DNA from: Fulvivirga sp. M361 | GTDB lineage: Bacteria; Bacteroidota; Bacteroidia; Cytophagales; Cyclobacteriaceae | Direction of reading: 5' to 3' | Assembly (NCBI RefSeq): GCF_007097395.1 | Contig: NZ_VKDC01000019.1 | Coordinates: 62,001-126,000 of the forward strand | Length of the DNA: 64,000 nt | Shown: positions 1-8,362 of the stretch, one piece after another | Numbering within the stretch: position 1 is the first letter of the stretch | How the letters are laid out: the number at the start of each line of letters is the position of its first letter | Notes under the pieces: generated by a model | What the model saw: the letters and a program-made list of their open reading frames with translations, nothing else | Database searches by the model: none | Told to the model about the DNA's origin: nothing | Position numbers and translations under genes: made by a program

Positions 1-400
1 CGTGATAAGCTCCAATCTGAGGACATCGTACAAGAGGCTTTCATTAACCTCTGGAAAGACAGAGACAAGTTAGATCCTACTAAATCACCAAAAAGTTATT
101 TGTATGCGATTGCTTATAACAGGTGTATTGATAGTTTAGAAAAAGCTCCTGGAGGTAATATGGCATAGAGCACTGGGCGACCGTATAAAGGAAGATACCG
201 AATCACTCGAAAAACGTATTGAAAAGGTGAAACAAGTGGTAGATTCCCTCCCTCCCAAATGCCAGGAGATCATTCGGCTAAACAAGCTGGAAGGTATTAA
301 GTATAAAGACATTGCAGTTCGAATGGACATTTCTGTTAAAACAGTAGAATCACAAATGCGCATAGCTTTTAAGAAAATAAGAGAAGCTTTTCACGATTAA
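1..400 (+). pseudogene. ECF-type RNA polymerase sigma factor, 5' end outside window, frameshifted
   Basis: Region 2 reads in frame from base 1 (the SEDIVQEAFINLWK and SYLYAIAYNRCIDSL stretches are typical of the sigma-70 region 2 core-binding helix) and stops at a TAG at 166-168. Region 4 continues one frame over, with SLPPKCQEIIRLNKLEG and the helix-turn-helix KDIAVRMDISVKTVESQM, ending at TAA 398-400. If the A5 run at 140-144 had four A's, the two halves would join as one ordinary sigma factor (DSLEK-LLEVIW...). The gene is therefore either inactivated by a one-base insertion or corrected by slippage on the A run. Such sigma factors usually act with a FecR-type anti-sigma and a TonB receptor, but none is adjacent here. 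The family call is secure; functional status is unknown. Confidence 0.75.
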
Positions 401-445
401 TACCCCCGTTTCTTTGTTTCCCGGATGAAGTAATTCAAAATGTTA

Positions 446-522
446 GAGGCCGTCTCAAAAGTAGTTGAGGCGGTTTTTCTGTTTTTGACATAAAAAAGAA
501 GGTGCCCTTTTGAGACACCCTC
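446..522. mobile_element. MITE-like element with 16-bp terminal inverted repeats
   Basis: The left end GAGGCCGTCTCAAAAG and the right end CTTTTGAGACACCCTC are inverted repeats matching at 14 of 16 positions. They enclose only 45 bp, so no transposase is encoded. The same ends, perfectly matched, bound a second short element at 12352-12450. Termini of this kind occur on Bacteroidota insertion sequences, so these are probably non-autonomous derivatives. No clear target duplication was found. The inner part could also fold as a hairpin. Confidence 0.6.
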
Positions 523-1039
523 ATCTGTGAAAACTTTGGAATAAATCTGATCCTTTTAGAATGACTGTGAGACATTTCAACAATCAAACTATCAAAAATT
601 CTTTTATTCAATATGGATGACTCCAGGCCGACTACCTTATTACATGAACTTGATACTTCAATCAACCAAGCTGAATGGCACACAAACGGTCGCACCGAGG
701 ATGCTTTGTAATAATCCAGTCTTGCTTTAAATTCTTCTTGTTGATAATTGCCATATAGAAGCCTCAAGGTACATCCAAAATGATCATACCATAGTTTTTT
801 TTGCAGGGCAATGCAGCAAATGCTAGTACTGCTTATCCTACCTAATAATATTAGATTAAAATCGTTCGTTCCTACTAATTTTTTGTAATCTTCCATAACA
901 TAGAAATGGTACTCATGAATTCAAAAACTTTACCCATCCAAGTAAGTTCCCAATTAAAAGTTAATAAAGTAGTTATTTGCAATGTTTACAATGATTAGTT
1001 TTCACGGTTAAACAAAGGTGCTAATACCGCCTGAAATCA
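523..1039. other. Non-coding or decayed stretch between the MITE and the lipoprotein gene
   Basis: No convincing gene is seen. A 153-codon open frame exists on the minus strand (435-896), but it runs through the MITE, is rich in Cys and Ser and resembles no family I know. The last 100 bp should hold the promoter of the downstream lipoprotein gene; a TTAGTTTTC stretch near 993 is only a weak match to the -7 box. Confidence 0.4.
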
Positions 1040-1858
1040 ATGATGATCAAATTTTCACCTGCTTTATTAAGTACGCTGTTTTTGGGATGGCTGTCCTGTA
1101 GTTCTTCTATTCAACTAGGTGAAGTAGACCCTACAGAAGAATATGGAGCCTTGCACATACGCTGGTTCCGCGATCTTCATCTTTATATGGAACAACCTAA
1201 TTGGATTATGAAATTAGAAGGGCCGCAAAATCTTCGTCGAGAAACATCTTATAAGAAAGACTCTGTATTCATAGGGAAGATTCCTACAGGGATTTATCAA
1301 TTGAGCTTAAGTCGTAGGGTGGTAGAGCTCAATAGAGAAATCAAAATAAAGATCAGCGAAATTGTCGTAGTCAAGGAGAAAGTAAGTTTCGTCTCAGTCA
1401 CGAAAGAAGATGAGCAGCTTACCCGTACTAAGGGTTCAAGTCTTTGGGAAGGGCATCAGATACTACTGAATCAATTAGACAAGACAGGCAATGTTGTAGG
1501 CTCTGTTGACACAATAGCATTTAAAAAATGGTTTAATGAGCCATTATCACCCTACAACGGCCAATTCAGGAAAGCTGTAATGGGAAACAGTCCTCGGGAC
1601 AAAGCAGATTACCTGGTTGACCTGGATTCAGCGGCATCATTCCAATTTCATCATGTCAAGCCAGGTTACTACAAACTGCACGTAGTATTCCGTGAAAATC
1701 AAGCCTCTTACCAATCCAGGATTATCCAAAATGTATTTGTCAAACCGAACACTGCCTCAGTAGTTAAAGTGGATCAATTCATACGTCACATGTCATTGTT
1801 TCCTCCTCTGACTGGTAGCCAATACATGGATTGGCTACCCCAATTTAAACCGAAATAG
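1040..1858 (+). CDS. Hypothetical lipoprotein, 272 aa
   Basis: The N-terminus (MMIKFSPALLSTLFLGWLSC) is a lipoprotein signal peptide with a lipobox ending at Cys20, followed by Ser residues, so the product should be lipid-anchored in the outer or inner membrane. The mature part is beta-rich with two similar stretches (around residues 75-115 and 210-245), each ending in a hydrophobic 'phi-VxVxK' strand (IVVVKEKVSFVSV; VFVKPNTASVVKV), suggesting two related beta-sandwich modules. No catalytic motif is visible. It stands alone, with decayed DNA on both sides. The first two codons are both Met; either could start. Function unknown. Confidence 0.75.
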   Translation: MMIKFSPALLSTLFLGWLSCSSSIQLGEVDPTEEYGALHIRWFRDLHLYMEQPNWIMKLEGPQNLRRETSYKKDSVFIGKIPTGIYQLSLSRRVVELNREIKIKISEIVVVKEKVSFVSVTKEDEQLTRTKGSSLWEGHQILLNQLDKTGNVVGSVDTIAFKKWFNEPLSPYNGQFRKAVMGNSPRDKADYLVDLDSAASFQFHHVKPGYYKLHVVFRENQASYQSRIIQNVFVKPNTASVVKVDQFIRHMSLFPPLTGSQYMDWLPQFKPK

Positions 1859-2300
1859 TTACTCAATTAAACCAATACAGTTATGAACAAATCCCATAAA
1901 TGCCTAATCACAGCAAAGGGTAAAAGTTGACCCTGCTCTCCGTATGATTTACCGTTCCAAATATTCACAACCTTTGTAGCCATCTTCGAGAATGGCAACG
2001 GCTCCCATAAGAAAGCTAACCCCGGGTATTAACGTATTATTTTCACTTTTCACAATCAAGTACGGCAGGTTGAATTCTAAAAAGAATGAGCAGCCTTACC
2101 TTGATTGAATAAATTACCATTCAATCAACTTCCAATAAGAATCTCTGAAAGCAATTAGAGTATAGCTTTTCGGGGATCCTTATTAAGATGTAACTGAAGT
2201 CGATGATCAGGGATAACCATCAGTGAAGATTGCAAATATGAATGATCACCAGTAAGAGGAGGTTGATTCAAAGAGTTACACCACTGGAAAGGAGACTGAA
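1859..2300. other. Intergenic stretch without recognisable gene
   Basis: No supported coding region is seen. The only structure noted is the perfect inverted repeat at 2101-2128. A 63-codon minus-strand frame (2155-2346) overlaps the next small plus-strand frame and has no family resemblance. Confidence 0.4.
2101..2128. repeat. Perfect 10-bp inverted repeat, 8-bp spacer
   Basis: Arms TTGATTGAAT and ATTCAATCAA enclose AAATTACC. No T-run follows either arm, so it is not a classic terminator. It could be an operator left from a lost gene or a hairpin; no neighbouring gene explains it. Confidence 0.5.
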
Positions 2301-2498
2301 ATGATGTTAAAATCATTCGATTACACCAACGAATTACCTTCACCACTTACTGGTTTCATATTTAAATATAGTGAAACAATGAACTACGCACCAGAAGGCA
2401 CCTACATGATCTATCTAAATGATGAAGAAATGGAACTGAAGATGCTAAAAGCTACTAAATGCTTAGGGTTGAATATGGATATGGTATACCTCGACTAA
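2301..2498 (+). CDS. Possible small hypothetical protein, 65 aa
   Basis: A 65-codon frame starts with two ATGs and is preceded by GGAAAGGAGA about 10 bases upstream, which is unusually close to a Shine-Dalgarno sequence for this phylum. The product (FIFKYSETMNYAPEGTYMIY near the middle) is acidic and has no signal peptide or recognised domain. It lies in an otherwise decayed region, so it may be the surviving fragment of a longer gene. Doubtful. Confidence 0.3.
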   Translation: MMLKSFDYTNELPSPLTGFIFKYSETMNYAPEGTYMIYLNDEEMELKMLKATKCLGLNMDMVYLD

Positions 2499-2809
2499 TA
2501 TCGGCTACAGATCACACCAGATTAGGGCAATAGTTTAGTGCTGATGGAATCCATCAAGTAGTAAGAAGTGAAAGCAGAATTGTTCAAGCACTTTCGAAAT
2601 AGAGAATGCAGGAATCCAGGGAGAACATTATTCAACTAATAAGAGAGCAAGTGGACAACTAACCGCTAATGCTATTGGAAATGGATAAAAGTGATGTGCC
2701 TTTAAAAAAATAGGTTACTCAAAGAAGATGGACAACCCTGAAAGGGTCCGCACAGCTATCAAGAATATTAAAAAATCTGCAATTTTCTACAAAAAAAAGC
2801 TTTGGACAT
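2499..2809. other. Probable decayed coding DNA upstream of the tRNA terminator
   Basis: Short plus-strand pieces read like protein but are broken by stops and frame changes, for example ESRENIIQLIREQVDN near 2611 and SKKMDNPERVRTAIKNIKKS near 2718. They probably derive from one or two dead genes. No family could be assigned. Confidence 0.3.
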
Positions 2810-2835
2810 AAAAAAAGCCCTTTTTAAGGGCTTTT
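2810..2835 (-). terminator. Rho-independent terminator of the tRNA-Lys gene
   Basis: On the minus strand AGCCCTT-AAA-AAGGGCT forms a 7-bp stem, extendable by A-T pairs, followed by a T-run (A-run 2810-2815 on the plus strand). It begins six bases downstream of the tRNA 3' end. Confidence 0.75.
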
Positions 2836-2840
2836 AAGGG

Positions 2841-2913
2841 TGATTCGGCTGGGGCTCGAACCCAGGACCCTCTCCTTAAAAGGGAGATGCTCTACCAGCT
2901 GAGCTACCGAATC
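2841..2913 (-). tRNA. tRNA-Lys (anticodon TTT)
   Basis: The cloverleaf reads directly on the minus strand. The acceptor stem GATTCGG pairs with CCGAATC, with discriminator A; the D-arm is GCTC...GAGC; the anticodon stem TCTCC/GGAGA holds loop CTTTTAA, giving anticodon TTT; the T-arm is CTGGG TTCGAGC CCCAG. Length is 73 nt and no CCA is encoded. It is a single gene bracketed by two minus-strand hairpin/T-run structures. Confidence 0.95.
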
Positions 2914-2930
2914 ATACAAGAAATTTCATT

Positions 2931-2953
2931 AAAAAAAGCCTTCATCAAAGGCT
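2931..2953 (-). terminator. Terminator-like hairpin 18 bp upstream of the tRNA
   Basis: On the minus strand AGCCTT-TGATG-AAGGCT is followed by seven T's. No minus-strand gene lies directly upstream (the neighbour 3109-3840 is on the plus strand), so it either terminates a lost transcript or insulates or attenuates the tRNA. Confidence 0.5.
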
Positions 2954-3094
2954 GTATTTTCTAATAGAGTTGCAAAGGTAATAGCCCGTACATAAAATGC
3001 AAAAGATGGGAGAAAAAAACTGTAAAAATAAATTCACAATGCCAAGTGCGGCATAATCTATCAGGTAAGAATTAAGAATTCTCATCCAAGGATT

Positions 3095-3102
3095 TATATT
3101 TG
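3095..3102 (+). promoter_or_regulatory. Bacteroidota -7 promoter box TATATTTG
   Basis: It matches the TAnnTTTG consensus of the Bacteroidota housekeeping sigma factor. The last base is seven bases before the ATG at 3109, so transcription would start at or within a few bases of the start codon, giving a leaderless or nearly leaderless mRNA. No clear -33 element was found. Confidence 0.5.
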
Positions 3103-3108
3103 CAGGCA

Positions 3109-3840
3109 ATGCTGAAGAAAACTTTATTGTCTACCCTTGCCGTATGTTGTAGTTGGGCATTTCTTTACGCCCAGTCTACCGTTAATGAGCAACTGTCAAA
3201 AGCGGATTCATTATTTAGCGCCGGGAAGTACACGGAATCATTTGATCTCTTCCATCACCTGATGGAAACCGAAAAACTATCCAGCCCTGCTATGCTGCTT
3301 AAAATGGCTTTTATAAAAGAAGGGCTCGGTGATTTTAGTGGTGCACTTTATTACCTTAATACTTACTACTTAAAAACGGTTGACCGAAGGGTAATGACAA
3401 AAATGGAAGAACTAGCTGAAAAGAAAGAGCTATACGGTTATGAATTCCAGGACGCTGACTTTGTGATCACTCATTTCTATAAATACTTTAATATCATTAC
3501 CTATAGTCTATTAGCTATTGCAGTATTACTATTAGCCCTTGCCTACCGTCAAAAAGTAAGGTTGAAACAAAGCCCGGTATTGCCCGCGGTATTTATGGTA
3601 GTAGTGCTGGCCATTCTTTTCTATACACTTAATTTTGGAAGAGATTATGATCGCGCTATTATCGTAGATTCCAACACTTACCTGATGAGTGGGCCTTCAG
3701 CAGGTTCTGAAGTCATTGATGTGGTAGGCAAAGGGCATCGGGTGAGCTATCTTAACGAGAAGGACGTCTGGGTCAAAATAGACTGGCAAGGCAAAATGGC
3801 ATTTATCAAAAAAGATAAATTACGATTTATTAGCTTCTAG
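3109..3840 (+). CDS. TPR and SH3-like domain membrane protein (BatE-like architecture)
   Basis: The product is 243 aa from the ATG at 3109; a TTG at 3100 is in frame but lies inside the promoter box. A signal peptide (KKTLLSTLAVCCSWAFLYAQ) precedes a short TPR-like helical region (about 25-110), two membrane helices (about 128-145 and 157-175) and a C-terminal SH3-like beta domain (about 185-243). This order resembles BatE of Bacteroidota aerotolerance operons, but no batA-D genes are adjacent, so that is only a structural comparison. It likely binds protein partners at the inner membrane. Its 3' end overlaps the convergent gene by 4 bp. Confidence 0.7.
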   Translation: MLKKTLLSTLAVCCSWAFLYAQSTVNEQLSKADSLFSAGKYTESFDLFHHLMETEKLSSPAMLLKMAFIKEGLGDFSGALYYLNTYYLKTVDRRVMTKMEELAEKKELYGYEFQDADFVITHFYKYFNIITYSLLAIAVLLLALAYRQKVRLKQSPVLPAVFMVVVLAILFYTLNFGRDYDRAIIVDSNTYLMSGPSAGSEVIDVVGKGHRVSYLNEKDVWVKIDWQGKMAFIKKDKLRFISF

Positions 3841-6557
3841 TACATCACCGTAAGCGCTCCCTGATATTTGTTATTGGAATAAAGGATGGTATAATAATAA
3901 ACACCCGAGGCCACTCCATCCCCAAACCATTTAAAATCACGACTGGTACTTGAAAATACTTCTTTGCCCCAGCGGTTGTGGATGAGTACCTGTTCAAACT
4001 TACCTGCACAGTTGTCTGTCGGGAGATAGATCAAACGGTCATTTTCATTAGGGTTTTCTACAGGGTAATACCCGAAATAATCGTTCATATCCGGGCTGGT
4101 TTTTGGAGTAATGATATTCGTTATGGCAAATTCATTTTTACTCGGAAGGTCTTCTACATGTATGGTCAATGATGCGGTATCATACTGTGGCTGAAAACAA
4201 TTTTTATCCCACAGTACAAAGGTGAATTCAAACTCCTCGGAAAGATCACCATTGGTAAATACCGAACAGTCCGGCGTCCATGACAATGTGGATGATACAC
4301 GCCCCACTCCTTTTGCCGTTTCAAAATCTACTTCAGGCAGATTGTTGTTCAGAAGAAATAGTTCCAGGCTATCCCCTTCAAAATCCAATCCACTCACCTG
4401 AATATTCAATTCAGTATCTACAAAAAAACCAACACTATCCTGCGCTTCTATCCTTAACTGGTTCAAACTTGAAAAGGATATTTCTGGTCTGGTACTGGGA
4501 GGTGGGCCTAATAAAAAATCCACCGTCAAGGTATCTTGATTTGTGAACTGACATACATCAATATCCTCCACCAAAAACTCAACCCTTAAAGAATCCTGTT
4601 CTTCCAGGTCAAAATCACAGGCAAGCTCCCAAAAAACATTGCTAAATACACGTTCTTCCGATTCTGCCTCAGGAAAAATAAAATTCACCAGTTCAAAATC
4701 AAAGTTTATCCCCCTGGCTGATAACTTTATCAAATCTTTATCCTCATCAAAACCTCTTATTGTATGTGTAACAACTTCCCTTAATCTGTACTCAAATTGA
4801 AGCAATTCACTATCAGGATTATCAGACTCAAAAATGACAGGTTTTGACTGTTCGGGATCATTAATAAGTAAAGTGATCAATAATTGCTGAGGGTCCTCCC
4901 ACTCACATTGATCAAAATCTTCTGTTTCCACCAGAATATCAAAGGCTTTGGTAACTCCAACGCTCGTTGGTACATCACGTCCGGCGGAAAAATCAAGGTC
5001 CTGGGAGTTACAATCAAAATTCCAAACTAAATTGGTTAAAGCCTCGCCATCTGAATAGGTTATTTCATCTAACTCAATTCCAATATCCGCAAATTCAAAT
5101 CCCAAAGGCGTTAATACCAGGCTGACTGAATCACCATCATTATCAAAACTACCAATATCAATTTCCCGCATACCGTTGTCCTCAAGGGTATTGGAAAAAG
5201 TTACTATTCCTGACCTGGCAACATTATTAACCCGAAAAAAAGCATTTTCATTCGGTGGTGGTGGCACATTCAGTGATACAATGATCGTATCCAGCGATGG
5301 CTGAGGGCACGCATCATCAAACCCGATTATGCCAATCTCGTAAAAACCGCTTCGGGTAAACGGACAATCAGGAAAGCAAACTGTAAACCGGGCCGTATCG
5401 GTTTCACTCCTTATCACCACATTCTGAGAAAAATCAATTTCGATATCCTCTAAATCTGCATCGAAATTGATAGGTATCGCTCTTAAATTTACGTTTGAAA
5501 CTGAATCTCTTCCAATGTTAGTAAGTGAATCCGTTACAAGTACATCGATACATTTGTCAGGATCATTAAAATCAAAATTTATGACTGTTCCTTCCGTGTA
5601 TAAACTATTTTCCCCGGTTTCACGGGCAAGCACTAAAGGATCGCCGTTAGAATCACAATCAGCAATTACAAGCATCTGAAAATCCCTTCTCATTTCCCCG
5701 TGCTTTACACCATCTCTGAATTCTTCTACTTTAACCGCAAAAACGTAAAGACCAGCATTTGAAGGAGTCACGGTTAAAAGGCCATCAGAAGAAATCGTGA
5801 GGTCAGGATTACCTCCAATTATATTGTCAATACCAAAACTTGGCCGCCAAACCACTTCGGGGTATGGGCCAGGATTAGGGGTAAGCGGGAATGCATTTTG
5901 TGTATCTACCGTACTATTGGGTGTAACCAGTGAGTATACAAGCGAATCACCGTCATCATCCGTACCTCCAAAATCAGTAAAGTAGAGTTTATTGATGCAG
6001 GCGAAATCGCTCAACGGAGGAAACAAGCGCGGTGTGGAATTTACAAACGGACTCCCGTCAATGGTTACCGGAGGAAATTCAAGGTAAAAAGTCTGTCCGG
6101 CGGAAATACCAAATCCCAACGGGTCATTGCTTTGGATATTGGTTATGGTGTAATTTCTGCAACATCTTTCCCATGAAATGTAATATCCCTCCGGATCACT
6201 GAAACTTTCCGGAGGTAAAGTAAATACATCAGTATATAATAGTCGTGAGGTTGAAAGTGTTTCATTATCGGGATCACAAGAAGGATTGCTATATTCTACC
6301 TGCGTGTCCGTAACGAGATTTAGCGTTCGTGTGAGCACAAGTACATTATCCGATTTACGATAAAAATACACTGTCACTGTCGGGTCCTGGGCGCCGGGCT
6401 CACCATTTATCCTATCAAAATACAGGATCATATTCAATCGATACCGAAAATCCTGTACGTGCAATAATTCAAACTCTCCCCCCACAATATGAGAACCAAA
6501 TACACTAGCTTTGCAGGCTGCAAAAAGAATAAAGAGAATTACATATCGCTTCATCAC
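3837..6557 (-). CDS. Large secreted protein with type B T9SS (gliding-motility-associated) C-terminal domain
   Basis: This 906-aa protein has a signal peptide (MMKRYVILFILFAACKASVFG) followed by SHIVGGE, the usual mature N-terminus of this family of long Bacteroidota surface proteins. The middle holds repeated acidic beta-sandwich modules with recurring 'FDxDxDSxxL' strands (for example around 470-490, 610-625 and 715-735). The C-terminal about 90 residues (ITPKTSPDMNDYF..., FEQVLIHNRWGKEVF, DGVASGVYYYTI) are the gliding-motility-associated C-terminal domain that directs export by the type IX secretion system and attachment to the cell surface. Probably an adhesin or surface-layer component. 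Monocistronic; it runs divergently from rlmD across a 64-bp gap. Confidence 0.85.
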   Translation of the reverse strand: MMKRYVILFILFAACKASVFGSHIVGGEFELLHVQDFRYRLNMILYFDRINGEPGAQDPTVTVYFYRKSDNVLVLTRTLNLVTDTQVEYSNPSCDPDNETLSTSRLLYTDVFTLPPESFSDPEGYYISWERCCRNYTITNIQSNDPLGFGISAGQTFYLEFPPVTIDGSPFVNSTPRLFPPLSDFACINKLYFTDFGGTDDDGDSLVYSLVTPNSTVDTQNAFPLTPNPGPYPEVVWRPSFGIDNIIGGNPDLTISSDGLLTVTPSNAGLYVFAVKVEEFRDGVKHGEMRRDFQMLVIADCDSNGDPLVLARETGENSLYTEGTVINFDFNDPDKCIDVLVTDSLTNIGRDSVSNVNLRAIPINFDADLEDIEIDFSQNVVIRSETDTARFTVCFPDCPFTRSGFYEIGIIGFDDACPQPSLDTIIVSLNVPPPPNENAFFRVNNVARSGIVTFSNTLEDNGMREIDIGSFDNDGDSVSLVLTPLGFEFADIGIELDEITYSDGEALTNLVWNFDCNSQDLDFSAGRDVPTSVGVTKAFDILVETEDFDQCEWEDPQQLLITLLINDPEQSKPVIFESDNPDSELLQFEYRLREVVTHTIRGFDEDKDLIKLSARGINFDFELVNFIFPEAESEERVFSNVFWELACDFDLEEQDSLRVEFLVEDIDVCQFTNQDTLTVDFLLGPPPSTRPEISFSSLNQLRIEAQDSVGFFVDTELNIQVSGLDFEGDSLELFLLNNNLPEVDFETAKGVGRVSSTLSWTPDCSVFTNGDLSEEFEFTFVLWDKNCFQPQYDTASLTIHVEDLPSKNEFAITNIITPKTSPDMNDYFGYYPVENPNENDRLIYLPTDNCAGKFEQVLIHNRWGKEVFSSTSRDFKWFGDGVASGVYYYTILYSNNKYQGALTVMY

Positions 6558-6621
6558 TGGTAGGTTTACCTCATCCGAACAATTTTCCTAATCGATAGCT
6601 CTGATTGGACTCGAAAAGAAC

Positions 6622-8040
6622 ATGAATTTAAAAAATAAAGTTTTAAAAGATATCAAAATAGAAGGAATTGCGTCTGAAGGTAAGTGTATTGCGCGTTATG
6701 AAGGACAAGTAATCTTTATCAATGGTGTAGCACCAGGGGATATAGTAGATCTAAAGGTAGTACGTAAAAAAAAGTCTTTTATGGAAGCCGTTCTCCTGGA
6801 GATCAAAGAGCACTCTTCACTACGAACCACTCCTTTTTGTAATCATTTCGGAACATGCGGTGGCTGTAAATGGCAACACCTTCAATATGACCGGCAACTT
6901 GCTTTTAAACAACAGCAAGTTGTTGACAATTTTGAACGTATCGGAAAAGTAAAGCTACCTCCTATTTCTCCCATCATTAGCGCCAGTCAGACCAAATATT
7001 ACCGAAACAAACTTGAATTCACTTTCAGCCATAAACGATGGCTGAGTAGAGAAGAGATCGAAAGCGGACAAGAAATAGAAAGAAATGGGTTAGGTTTTCA
7101 TATCCCCAGGCGTTTTGATAAAATTCTGGACGTTGAGCACTGCCACTTACAAAGCGACCCGTCAAACGACATACGCCTGGCCGTAAAAAAGTACGCTATT
7201 GATCATAACATTCCTTTCTTTGACATGGTCACCCAAAAAGGTTATTTGAGAAACCTTATCATCCGCAGTACTTCGATCGGTCAATGGATGGTAATGCTGC
7301 AGGTGACGAGTGATAAACCTGTTATAATAGAAGGTATCCTGGAGCATATTAAAGCACAATTTCCTCAGGTGGCTTCGCTGAACTATATTGTCAACTCGAA
7401 AAAGAATGATACTTTCCACGACCTGGAAGTGATCCATTACGCTGGTACTCCATATATAGAAGAGCAAATGACATTATCAGGTGGTGATGAAAAAGTGATC
7501 TTTCGGATAGGGCCAAAGTCTTTCTTTCAAACCAATACAGCACAAGCGGAAGTCTTATATAAGAAGGCATGGGAAATGGCCGGCTTAACAGGAAATGAGT
7601 TGGTATATGACCTTTACACCGGTACAGGAACCATCGCTAACTATGTAGCCAGGCATGCCAGGCATGTGGTAGGTATTGAATACATCGATGAAGCTATACA
7701 AGACGCTAAAACCAATTCCGGCATCAACGGTATCACAAATACAGATTTTTTTGCCGGCAATATGCGGGACATGCTCAATGCCTCGTTTCTGAACGAACAT
7801 GGACATCCGGATGTCATTATTACAGACCCTCCAAGAGCCGGTATGCACCCGGACGTTTGCAACGTAATACTCAAAGCTACACCCACAAAAATCGTTTATA
7901 TCAGCTGCAATCCGGCTACTCAAGCACGGGATGTGGAATTGCTAAATTCCAAATATGAAGTAGTAGAGATACAACCGGTGGATATGTTTCCACATACCCA
8001 TCATGTGGAGTGCGTGGTTTTGTTGGAGTTAAAGAAGTAG
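6622..8040 (+). CDS. rlmD: 23S rRNA (uracil-5-)-methyltransferase RlmD/RumA
   Basis: This 472-aa SAM-dependent enzyme methylates C5 of a uridine in 23S rRNA (U1939 in E. coli numbering). It has an N-terminal TRAM RNA-binding domain (about 1-62) and iron-sulfur cysteines C73, C79 and C82 (CNHFGTCGGCKW). The central RNA-binding region is followed by a Rossmann methyltransferase domain with VYDLYTGTGTIANYVA, the DPPRAGMHPDV loop and catalytic Cys429 in YISCNPATQARD. The C-terminus HTHHVECVVLLELKK is the standard ending of the family. Full length. Its last 13 codons and the DNA just after the stop recur elsewhere in the window as part of a dispersed repeat. Confidence 0.93.
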   Translation: MNLKNKVLKDIKIEGIASEGKCIARYEGQVIFINGVAPGDIVDLKVVRKKKSFMEAVLLEIKEHSSLRTTPFCNHFGTCGGCKWQHLQYDRQLAFKQQQVVDNFERIGKVKLPPISPIISASQTKYYRNKLEFTFSHKRWLSREEIESGQEIERNGLGFHIPRRFDKILDVEHCHLQSDPSNDIRLAVKKYAIDHNIPFFDMVTQKGYLRNLIIRSTSIGQWMVMLQVTSDKPVIIEGILEHIKAQFPQVASLNYIVNSKKNDTFHDLEVIHYAGTPYIEEQMTLSGGDEKVIFRIGPKSFFQTNTAQAEVLYKKAWEMAGLTGNELVYDLYTGTGTIANYVARHARHVVGIEYIDEAIQDAKTNSGINGITNTDFFAGNMRDMLNASFLNEHGHPDVIITDPPRAGMHPDVCNVILKATPTKIVYISCNPATQARDVELLNSKYEVVEIQPVDMFPHTHHVECVVLLELKK

Positions 8041-8235
8041 ATGGGAAATCAAATGAGAAATTTCCTATTCAATTTACGAAATAAATGCATAATTGTGTTT
8101 TTGGTACTTTTTCATTTCCTAGTCATTCCTATCATTTCTCATCCTTTCCCAACATTTTTTACTATTTCTCAACATATTTTTGTTCGAATCTTGTCCGCGG
8201 AAAAGAAAGGACAAACGTATCCTTCGGATATTGGA
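8001..8235 (+). repeat. Dispersed repeat family, copy 1 (contains the genuine rlmD 3' end)
   Basis: This copy begins in the last 13 codons of rlmD, runs over the stop and includes a second conserved block at 8145-8198 (TTTCCCAACATTTTTT, TTTCTCAACAT, TCTTGTCCGC). Against the copy at 14444-14492, the rlmD-end block matches at 42 of 49 positions by hand count. Against 11685-11738, the second block matches at 50 of 54. A 72-codon open frame (8041-8259) follows from the AT-rich sequence and is not taken as a gene. The rest of the gap, 8236-8362, leads to the AbiE operon and shows nothing else. Confidence 0.75.
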
Positions 8236-8362
8236 TTTGACACTTATTCAATTTATTAAAATCGTTTATATTTTCAAACTAAAAGGAACTAACAGTACCT
8301 TTATAATTAATTTTTTAAACTTTCAGCTTGTAGTAGTTTAAAACATATGATAAATTGGTACT

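Noticed and set aside
435-896. 153-codon minus-strand open frame
   Set aside because: It runs through the MITE, has an odd Cys/Ser-rich composition and matches no family I know; probably chance.
8041-8259. 72-codon frame right after rlmD
   Set aside because: It lies wholly in the dispersed repeat, its composition follows the AT-rich sequence, and other copies of the repeat do not keep the frame.
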